Source: Phycisphaerales bacterium UBA1910
GTDB lineage: Bacteria > Planctomycetota > Phycisphaerae > Phycisphaerales > UBA1924
Length of the DNA: 8,567 nt
Direction: 5' to 3'
Assembly (NCBI GenBank): GCA_002337545.1
Contig: DDGE01000019.1
Coordinates: 1,176 to 9,742 of the forward strand
This document shows, one piece after another, positions 1 through 4,843 of the stretch. The first letter of the stretch is position 1, and every line of letters begins with the position of its first letter. The position numbers and the translations under genes were made by a program. The notes beneath the pieces were generated by a model. That model did no database searches. It worked only from the letters and a program-made list of their open reading frames with translations, and was not told the origin of the DNA.

Positions 1-54
1 TCGGTGAACATCCCGCAGAAGGCGTTTATGGCGGTGTTGGATACGGGTGAGTGA
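1..54 (+). CDS. 3' end of an unidentified protein gene (partial)
   Basis: An open frame enters from the left edge, encodes SVNIPQKAFMAVLDTGE and ends at TGA 52-54. The next gene's ATG (54-56) shares the last base of this stop, giving a TGATG overlap. That arrangement suggests co-translation and supports this frame being real. Only 17 residues are visible, with no recognisable motif, so no function is offered. Confidence 0.5.
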   Translation, partial: SVNIPQKAFMAVLDTGE

Positions 55-359
55 TGTCGAACAAGCGACTCGCGATCATGCTGCTGTTCCTCGGTCTGAT
101 GACTTGGGGCTGCGCCATTATGGTCTTGCGTGGTGCAGCGGCACAGATGTCGGCAATGAACAAACTTCCGGGTATTTTGTCTGAAGAGCATGGGCTGTTC
201 GAGGATTACGGTCTCACACCTGTTCAACTCGAATCAATGATCGATGAATCTGTTTGGTTTCAATCGGAATGGTTGTGGCTGGCGGTTCTCTTGCTTGGTT
301 TTCTTGGTCTCCTCGAAGTGCTGTCGGGTATCGTGTACTTTGTGAGAAGCCGAAAGTAG
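54..359 (+). CDS. Small two-helix membrane protein, unknown function
   Basis: The 101-residue product is not recognised. A basic start (MSNKR) precedes a hydrophobic helix at about residues 6-25. A polar, acidic central segment (about 30-70, with SEEHGLFEDYG) follows, then a second hydrophobic helix at about 73-97 and a basic end (VRSRK). The positive-inside rule suggests both ends are cytoplasmic and the acidic loop is outside. ATG 54 is preferred over GTG 51 because it overlaps the upstream stop. Two tandem stops (TAGTAG, 357-362) end the gene. The next gene has the same helix-acidic loop-helix-basic tail plan and may be a diverged paralogue, but the sequences are too different for me to assert that. 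The segment looks AT-richer than genes further right. Confidence 0.65.
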   Translation: MSNKRLAIMLLFLGLMTWGCAIMVLRGAAAQMSAMNKLPGILSEEHGLFEDYGLTPVQLESMIDESVWFQSEWLWLAVLLLGFLGLLEVLSGIVYFVRSRK

Positions 360-370
360 TAGAGTACCGC

Positions 371-417
371 GTGGGTGCTCTGCTTTAACCCGAAGGTCAA
401 AGCAGGAACTGGTTGAT
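371..417 (+). repeat. REP-type hairpin repeat, copy 1 (direct)
   Basis: This 47-base unit starts GTGGGTGC, runs through a stem-loop and ends in an AACTGGTTGAT tail. CTGCTTT (380-386) pairs with AAAGCAG (399-405). After one mismatch, A388-T397 and CC/GG (389-390/395-396) close a CGAA loop (391-394). It matches copy 2 at 43 of 47 positions. The GTGG head followed by an imperfect palindrome is the usual REP layout. It starts 11 bases after one stop codon and ends 12 bases before the next start codon, so it fills the intergenic gap. Confidence 0.85.
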
Positions 418-418
418 T

Positions 419-424
419 GGGGAG
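419..424 (+). promoter_or_regulatory. Shine-Dalgarno site fixing the next start
   Basis: GGGGAG lies five bases before ATG 430. It favours that codon over the in-frame GTG at 424, which overlaps the site. It directly follows the tail of REP copy 1. Confidence 0.55.
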
Positions 425-429
425 TGAAC

Positions 430-759
430 ATGTCTCGTAGACGACGCGTCATCTGTGTCTTGGCAGGATTGCTGATGATCGCACTAGGCGTGATGCTTGG
501 CTGGACATCTGATTTCCTTTCCGGTCGGATTGGGAACCCGTACTCCTTTGAAGCGGCGATACAGTTGATAGAAGATATGGAGTCGCAGGGCGCAACGTTC
601 GAAGATGTAGATGAAGCTGAATCTTTAGCATTCGAAGTGATCTACCGTGAAGTTCGTCGGCAGAGTGATGCGGGTGCGTTCTATTTGTTTGCTCTGTTTG
701 GGCTGATTCCGATCGTGTTTGGTTTGTTTCCCAGCAGAAAACCAAAGGTAGTTCAATGA
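430..759 (+). CDS. Small two-helix membrane protein, unknown function
   Basis: The 109-residue product is not recognised. A strongly basic start (MSRRRR) leads into a hydrophobic helix at about 7-25. A helical acidic segment follows (about 40-78, containing IEDMESQGATFEDVDEAES), then a second hydrophobic helix at about 82-100 and a basic tail (PSRKPKVVQ). Predicted topology is both ends inside with the acidic loop outside, the same plan as the preceding gene. ATG 430 is chosen over GTG 424 because a GGGGAG site is well spaced from it. The gene sits between REP copies 1 and 2. Codon choice (TTT, GAA, ATA) looks AT-richer than in the protease or cluster genes, possibly reflecting acquired DNA. 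I cannot say whether it acts with its neighbour. Confidence 0.65.
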   Translation: MSRRRRVICVLAGLLMIALGVMLGWTSDFLSGRIGNPYSFEAAIQLIEDMESQGATFEDVDEAESLAFEVIYREVRRQSDAGAFYLFALFGLIPIVFGLFPSRKPKVVQ

Positions 760-761
760 TT

Positions 762-808
762 GTGGGTGCCCTGCTTTGACCCGAAGGGCAAAGCAGGAAC
801 CGGTTGAT
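762..808 (+). repeat. REP-type hairpin repeat, copy 2 (direct, before the transposase)
   Basis: This has the same 47-base layout as copy 1. CCTGCTTTG (770-778) pairs perfectly with CAAAGCAGG (789-797). An A/G mismatch (779/788) and CC/GG (780-781/786-787) then close a CGAA loop (782-785). The tail AACCGGTTGAT contains the palindrome AACCGGTT (798-805). The unit starts two bases after the upstream stop and ends five bases before the transposase ATG. It therefore occupies essentially the whole leader of that gene. Confidence 0.9.
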
Positions 809-813
809 ACCAA

Positions 814-1329
814 ATGCCAGTCAAGCACTACGACATTCCGAACCAAGCCCGGTTCCTGACTTACTCCTGCTTCGATCGAATTCCCCTCCTCAACACACCT
901 GAAATCCGCGATCTCTATCTCCACGAGATCGCGAACCAATCCGTGCGATTGCGGTTCGATGTCATCGCGTATGTGATCATGCCGGATCATGTGCACCTGA
1001 TCGTCGTGCCTCATGATGGGAAGATCAGCGGGGTCTTGCGTGGACTCAAGCAGGGGTTCGGGCGTGAGATGATCGAACGATATCGACGAGAGGATGCGCC
1101 GATCCTTCAACAACTTGTTGGGCCGCATGGGCGAGCGTTGTTCTGGCAACGCGGGGGAGGGTATGACCGGAACCTGCGGAGTGAGAGTGATATCCGGGAG
1201 AAGATCGAGTACATCCACCAAAATCCGGTTCGGCGTGGTCTGGTAGAGAGTCCTTCGGATTGGGGGTGGTCATCGGCGCGAGATTACGCGGGTGAGTCTG
1301 GGGTTGTGCCATTGAGACGGGATTGGTAG
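814..1329 (+). CDS. REP-associated tyrosine transposase (RAYT, IS200-like Y1 family)
   Basis: This is a single-strand DNA nuclease/transposase of the HUH-tyrosine class. RAYTs bind and cut REP hairpins and are thought to spread them. The 171-residue length is normal for the family. Visible marks are IPNQARFLTYSCFDR at the start, the metal-binding HUH motif MPDHVHLI (H59, H61), FWQRGGGYDRN with Y117 as the likely catalytic tyrosine, and the hallmark EYIHQNPVRRGLVESPSDW (132-150) followed by GWSSARDY. The frame is intact with no lost motif, so activity is plausible. No clear Shine-Dalgarno site precedes ATG 814; REP copy 2 fills the leader. An inverted copy of the same hairpin lies ten bases after the stop. 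Flanking by its own repeats is the classical arrangement for these genes. The Y117 assignment is by motif position and was not aligned. Confidence 0.93.
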   Translation: MPVKHYDIPNQARFLTYSCFDRIPLLNTPEIRDLYLHEIANQSVRLRFDVIAYVIMPDHVHLIVVPHDGKISGVLRGLKQGFGREMIERYRREDAPILQQLVGPHGRALFWQRGGGYDRNLRSESDIREKIEYIHQNPVRRGLVESPSDWGWSSARDYAGESGVVPLRRDW

Positions 1330-1338
1330 GTGGGAACA

Positions 1339-1370
1339 TGCTTTGCCCTTCGGGTCAAAGCAGGGCACCC
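1339..1370 (-). repeat. REP-type hairpin repeat, copy 3 (inverted, after the transposase)
   Basis: Read on the minus strand, these 32 bases match the core of copy 2 exactly (GGGTGCC...CAAAGCA); similarity fades outside them. The stem is TGCTTTG (1339-1345) with CAAAGCA (1356-1362). On the + strand the inner loop is a C(TTCG)G tetraloop (1348-1353), an exceptionally stable RNA loop. It lies ten bases after the transposase stop, so it may also end or protect that transcript. It lacks the AACYGGTTGAT tail seen in copies 1 and 2. Confidence 0.88.
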
Positions 1371-1474
1371 GCCTGGGAGACGCAGCTCACCCAAGAGAAG
1401 AACTTGCGAAATGAGTCCGCGATCCTGACAGACCCACCTCACCAGCGCATCCACCCTCCCCAAAGGAGAGGCCT

Positions 1475-2422
1475 ATGCCCGCGTTGTTGATGTCGTTGAT
1501 CCTGAGTGTGTGCCTTGTGGGCAGTGGGGGCGAACCGACGCCGACGGCGGTGCAGGAACCCGTGACGATCGAGATCGATACCGCGACGGGGCACATTGTG
1601 TTGCCCGTGTGGATCGAGGGGGATGGGCCGTACTGGTTCGTGCTCGATACGGGGAATCAGAACACGACGATGTTCGCGTATGTCGCGAAGGACGCGGGGA
1701 TCGAGACCTCGCCGCTCGGTGAGATGGGTGGCGCGGGGTCGGGTTCCTTGACGGTCGAGCAGGCAAGCGATGTGCGTGTGTCACTCGGCGAGTCGGGCGA
1801 TGTGCTCTCGTTCACGGACGCGATGGTGACGGTGCTGCCCGATGCGGCGGAACTGCCTGCGTTCAACGGCAAGCGCGTCGTGGGGTTCCTCGGCGCGTCG
1901 TTGATCGAGCGGTACATCACGAGCATTGATTATGGATCGGGCGAGCTGGTACTCACGGATCGCGAAGCGTACGAGATGCCCGACGATGCAAAGGTCATGC
2001 AGATCAAGATCGCGATGGGGTTCCCATACTTCGAGGGGCAGGTCACGCCCATGCTCATGGGGAAGAAGACCAAGCCCGTCGTTGGGAACTTCCTGCTCGA
2101 TCTGGGCGCGACCTACGCGATCGATATCGACTATGAAGAGGCGGACACGCTGGGTTTGGTCGATGCGGACGACCCGGATCAGCAGTTGGCCGGTCAGGGT
2201 AAGGGGATCGATGGAGTCATGTTCGAGATGCGGACCGCTCCCCTTGCAGACGCGGAACTCGGCGGGTTGGAACTCAACGAATCGCGCGTGCTGTTCATGA
2301 CGACACCCGGCGGCGGGCCTCCGATCGAGAACCTTGTGGGCAATGTCGGATCCGGGTTGTTCATGGGCGACCGCGTCACGCTCGATTACGACGGCGGGCG
2401 GCTGATCTGGGAAGATCGCTGA
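1475..2422 (+). CDS. Secreted retropepsin-like aspartyl protease homologue, two lobes
   Basis: The 315-residue product begins with a short hydrophobic export segment (about 3-17). Two aspartyl-protease-type lobes follow. Lobe 1 has FVLDTGNQNTTM (D58-T59-G60) and the paired GFLGASLI strand (137-144), followed by ITSIDYGSGELVL. Lobe 2 has FLLDLGATYAID (D209-L210-G211) and GNVGSGLF (289-296), followed by VTLDYDGGRLIW. A D-T/S-G triad in each half normally forms the active site. Here the first reads DTGN instead of DTGA/S, and the second has Leu in place of Thr/Ser. Activity may be altered or lost, so a peptide-binding role is possible. A good AAAGGAGAG site (1462-1470) supports ATG 1475. No lipobox is convincing: the Cys at 13 is preceded by Val. 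The gene stands alone, convergent with the next cluster. Confidence 0.8.
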   Translation: MPALLMSLILSVCLVGSGGEPTPTAVQEPVTIEIDTATGHIVLPVWIEGDGPYWFVLDTGNQNTTMFAYVAKDAGIETSPLGEMGGAGSGSLTVEQASDVRVSLGESGDVLSFTDAMVTVLPDAAELPAFNGKRVVGFLGASLIERYITSIDYGSGELVLTDREAYEMPDDAKVMQIKIAMGFPYFEGQVTPMLMGKKTKPVVGNFLLDLGATYAIDIDYEEADTLGLVDADDPDQQLAGQGKGIDGVMFEMRTAPLADAELGGLELNESRVLFMTTPGGGPPIENLVGNVGSGLFMGDRVTLDYDGGRLIWEDR

Positions 2423-2438
2423 TTAGAGCTCGATCTTC
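2411..2438. terminator. Dyad spanning two abutting stop codons (candidate two-way terminator)
   Basis: GAAGATCG (2411-2418) and CGATCTTC (2431-2438) form a perfect 8-base inverted repeat with a 12-base loop. The loop holds both stop codons, TGA 2420-2422 (+) and TAA 2425-2423 (minus). The dyad is centred within one base of their junction. No T-run follows on either strand, so it is not a standard intrinsic terminator. It may only slow polymerase or protect RNA 3' ends, or be a codon coincidence. Confidence 0.35.
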
Positions 2439-3022
2439 GTCGCCATCGGGCCCAGATTCATCACGCGGGTCTGCCCGGCGTCGCTCCAGTTCTGCCATGA
2501 GGCGTGGATGTGGCCGCAGAGGCAGTAGCGGGGCTGGTGCTTCTTGATCCACTTGGTGACGGATTTGGAGCCGAGCGATTTACCGGCGGAATCCTTGTCG
2601 CAGTGGCCCTTGGGCGGCGAGTGGGTGATCAGCACATCGGCGTGGGGGCAGGCGTCGAGCCAGGCCGCGGCTTGTTTCTCGCTGTGGTCCACGCTCCAGT
2701 CGCCGAAGGGTGTTTCGGGGACGGCACCGCCGAGGCCCATGAAGACCTTGCCGTCGATGGTGACGCTTGTGCCGTGGAGGATGTGCAGGTGGTCGAAGGC
2801 AGCCGCGGCTTGGGCGAGTTCGTCGTGTGATTCGGCGTTGCCGTGGACGAGGATGGTGGGTTTGCCGATCTCGGCGATGGCGTCGATCGGTGCTTGGAGC
2901 CCTCGGCGCATGTTGGCGAAATCACCCGCTCCGATGAGCAGATCGGCGTGCTCCGACTGCGATCGGATCTTCTCGACGGCGTGCAGGTCGGTGTGGATGT
3001 CGCTGAAGGCGATGATGTGCAT
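2423..3022 (-). CDS. Calcineurin-like metallophosphoesterase
   Basis: The 199-residue product is a single-domain, probably cytoplasmic metal-dependent phosphoesterase. The family motifs occur in order: SDIH (D8, H10), GAGDF (D34), HGNAES (N62, E64), ITHSPPKGH (H134) and CGHIH (H171, H173). These residues would hold the two metal ions. Motif three is GNAE, where the common form is GNH(D/E), so the usual catalytic His is absent, as in small phosphodiesterases of the YfcE/MJ0936 type with GNCD. The start is ATG 3022. The frame is open further upstream, but that extension overlaps the nfsA-like gene in a different frame and has no protein-like features. The gene lies 34 bases after the nitroreductase stop and closes the minus-strand cluster. 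Substrate unknown. Confidence 0.88.
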   Translation of the reverse strand: MHIIAFSDIHTDLHAVEKIRSQSEHADLLIGAGDFANMRRGLQAPIDAIAEIGKPTILVHGNAESHDELAQAAAAFDHLHILHGTSVTIDGKVFMGLGGAVPETPFGDWSVDHSEKQAAAWLDACPHADVLITHSPPKGHCDKDSAGKSLGSKSVTKWIKKHQPRYCLCGHIHASWQNWSDAGQTRVMNLGPMATKIEL

Positions 3023-3056
3023 GAGTTGGTGTACGGGCGTCCGTGATTTTGGTTGC

Positions 3057-3788
3057 TCAGTCGATGCGGGCACCCTGGGATTCGTAGAACGAAGCGAGCG
3101 CGGGGCGGGCGACCTTCTCAAAGCGTTTGAGCATCGCGTCTGACCAGTTGGCGGGTGCTGCGCCACGGGCCTGCAGGTAGGCGCGGTAAACCTCGTCATA
3201 AGACTCGATATCACGCATGATCGTGTCGTCGTCGGGGTAGACATTCTCGTGCAGGATCGCTTCCGGGGCCAGGCGTGGGCGGGCGATGGGTTGCTCGTTC
3301 GGGTGCCCGACACAGAGTCCGTACACCGGGAAGACGCCATCTGGGAGCTTGAGTATGTCGTTGACGGCGTGCAGATCGTTGCGGAGCCCGCCGATGTAGC
3401 AGGTGCCGTAGCCCATCGACTCGAACGCGAGCGTGAAGTTTTGTGCGAAGAGCGTGGCGTCGATCACACTGACGAGGAATGCCTCGAGGCGTTGATCGAA
3501 AGTGCGGGCATGTCGCTCGTGCATGACCATATGGCGTCTGTTGTCGGCGCAGATGACGAAGAAGGCTCCGCAGTCGTGGACCTTCTGCTGTGGCCCGCAG
3601 AGATCGGCGATGGCCTGGCGTTTTTCGTTATCTGTGATGTGCAGGGCGGAGTAGGACTGCACGGCGCTGCTGGTCGCGGCGGCTTGGCCTGCTTTGGTGG
3701 CTTCGAGGATGTGCTCACGCGGGACGATTTCGTCGGTAAATCGGCGGATCGAGCGGTGGGCGTGCATGCTGTGGATGGTGTCGTTCAT
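3057..3788 (-). CDS. nfsA: NfsA-type NADPH-dependent FMN nitroreductase/flavin reductase
   Basis: This is a predicted soluble FMN enzyme passing two electrons from NAD(P)H to nitro compounds, quinones or other acceptors. The 243 residues match the usual length of about 240. Family marks from memory of E. coli NfsA are HRSIRRF (11-17), the FMN-binding stretch ATSSAVQ (38-44), FFVICAD (76-82), the hallmark YIGGLRN (131-137), VYGLCVGHP (155-163), HEN (180-182), NWSD (214-217) and ARPALASFYESQG near the end. ATG 3788 is chosen because it places HRSIRRF ten residues in, as in E. coli NfsA; a GTG at 3803 would add five residues. It follows the [2Fe-2S] gene with 15 bases between. True substrate is unknown. 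Cobalamin reduction is only a guess from the upstream riboswitch. Confidence 0.9.
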   Translation of the reverse strand: MNDTIHSMHAHRSIRRFTDEIVPREHILEATKAGQAAATSSAVQSYSALHITDNEKRQAIADLCGPQQKVHDCGAFFVICADNRRHMVMHERHARTFDQRLEAFLVSVIDATLFAQNFTLAFESMGYGTCYIGGLRNDLHAVNDILKLPDGVFPVYGLCVGHPNEQPIARPRLAPEAILHENVYPDDDTIMRDIESYDEVYRAYLQARGAAPANWSDAMLKRFEKVARPALASFYESQGARID

Positions 3789-3803
3789 GGCGAATGATAC
3801 CAC

Positions 3804-4028
3804 TCAGCGCTGATTGGGCGGGAATGGCATAAAGCTGGTCTGTCCCGTCTGGATCAGGCGCAGGATATAGGGCTGGCACATCCCACAGCCGGTGCCGCAC
3901 TTGGTGCGTTTCTGCAGCGCCTCGAAGATCTGCTGCGTGGTTTCACGCTCGACATCGTGCTCGTTCTCCACGATCTGATCGAGGAGCTTGAAGGGGACCT
4001 TGTGGCAAATGCAACGATCGACGAACAT
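3804..4028 (-). CDS. BFD-like [2Fe-2S] protein
   Basis: The 74-residue product resembles bacterioferritin-associated ferredoxin and related BFD domains. Cluster ligands appear as C6-x-C8 (RCICH) and C48-x2-C51 in the stretch KCGTGCGMCQPYI. The helical spacer between the pairs is a little longer than in E. coli Bfd. An extra Cys at 44 lies four residues before C48. Such domains carry an electron to a partner, classically to bacterioferritin for iron release, but no ferritin gene is visible here. ATG 4028 overlaps the pseudopilin stop (TGATG), with a weak AGAGGTGG site upstream. The frame stays open far upstream, but that part only shadows the pseudopilin and propeller genes. The following nfsA-like flavin reductase is a plausible electron partner, by position only. 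Confidence 0.85.
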   Translation of the reverse strand: MFVDRCICHKVPFKLLDQIVENEHDVERETTQQIFEALQKRTKCGTGCGMCQPYILRLIQTGQTSFMPFPPNQR

Positions 4029-4843
4029 CAGTGCCACCTCTCGGGGTGCTGGACATAGTTCGGGTCGTTCTCGGAGTCGATCGAACCAATACCGTGTTGC
4101 TCGATGCTCCGAGCGTTTAGGTCGGGTGTGTCCGGGAGCACAGACCCGTCCGCACGCGCGGAGAACGCCTTCCCGAAGCCGACATTGGGGCGATGATGGC
4201 GGAACGCGGTGGTGGGGGCAGTGTTCTCGCGCCAGCCGGCTCCGGGAGAGAAGAGCTTGGGCGGGTCGAGCAGCGCGGAGTTCGATGGCTGGCCGGAGAA
4301 GAGCACAATCATGGTATCCGCGAATACGAGTTGGGCGGACGGCCGCTCGATCTGTGCGAGTTTCATTGTCCGCTGGTTGTAGAGCTCGAAGTAGCCGGAA
4401 GTGCTGGGCGAGAGCCCGTACGCGTTGTAGCCGTAGGTTGAGGTGAATGATCCGGTCGACCCCTGATTGTGGTACGAGCCCTCGGGCTGATCGGGGCACT
4501 CGAAGACCGAGCGAGCGCCGGGTGCTGCGGAGAGGTAGGGGGCGAGCGTCCCATGCGTGTGGTCGAGTGACTGCGTCGTGATGTTTTCGCGTCCATACCA
4601 ATATGTCCGCGTGACCCCGGACGCATTGAGATGAGGCATCGCGTACCCGCGATGGTCGTCTGTGTAGATTGTGAACGCCGTAACGAGCTGCCGTTGGTTC
4701 GATATGCAGACGACCGCACGCCCCGAGTCGCGTGCGTGCGAGAGCGCGGGGAGAAGGATACCAATCAGCAACGCGATGATCGCGATGACGACGAGCAGCT
4801 CGATGAGCGTGAACGCGCGGGATGGCAACCGTGATTGCATCAT
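4028..4843 (-). CDS. Prepilin-type pseudopilin (planctomycete type)
   Basis: The 271-residue product has a class III prepilin leader: short basic MMQSRLPSRA, then FTLIELLVVIAIIALLIGILLP. Prepilin peptidase should cut between A10 and F11, leaving Phe at +1 and Glu at +5 (E15). The hydrophobic helix spans about 11-33 and would assemble into a pseudopilus or hold the protein in the inner membrane. The body has CISNQRQLVTAFTIYTDDHRGY (46-67), a pattern common in planctomycete pseudopilins, and later a HHRPNVGF...ADGSV segment resembling their usual C-terminal H-x-x-x-NV-x-F...DGHV box. C46 and C116 are the only cysteines. The start overlaps the propeller stop by four bases (ATGA); ATG 4840 is an equally possible start one codon on. 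No secretion ATPase or pilin peptidase gene is near. Confidence 0.88.
   Translation of the reverse strand: MMQSRLPSRAFTLIELLVVIAIIALLIGILLPALSHARDSGRAVVCISNQRQLVTAFTIYTDDHRGYAMPHLNASGVTRTYWYGRENITTQSLDHTHGTLAPYLSAAPGARSVFECPDQPEGSYHNQGSTGSFTSTYGYNAYGLSPSTSGYFELYNQRTMKLAQIERPSAQLVFADTMIVLFSGQPSNSALLDPPKLFSPGAGWRENTAPTTAFRHHRPNVGFGKAFSARADGSVLPDTPDLNARSIEQHGIGSIDSENDPNYVQHPERWH

Noticed and set aside
625..1221. 198-residue open frame on the minus strand opposite the transposase
   Set aside because: It is antisense to a clear RAYT gene. Its only striking stretch (CFALRVKAGHP) is a translation of REP copy 2, a common source of false small proteins.
371..1370. REP copies as a CRISPR array or insertion-sequence ends
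   Set aside because: The repeats are separated by whole genes, differ in orientation and are single hairpins; they fit REP elements tied to a RAYT. No target duplication or regular spacers are seen.
3023..3340. Upstream extension of the metallophosphoesterase frame
   Set aside because: It overlaps the nfsA-like gene and has low-complexity composition; the family's first motif (SDIH) begins seven residues after ATG 3022.
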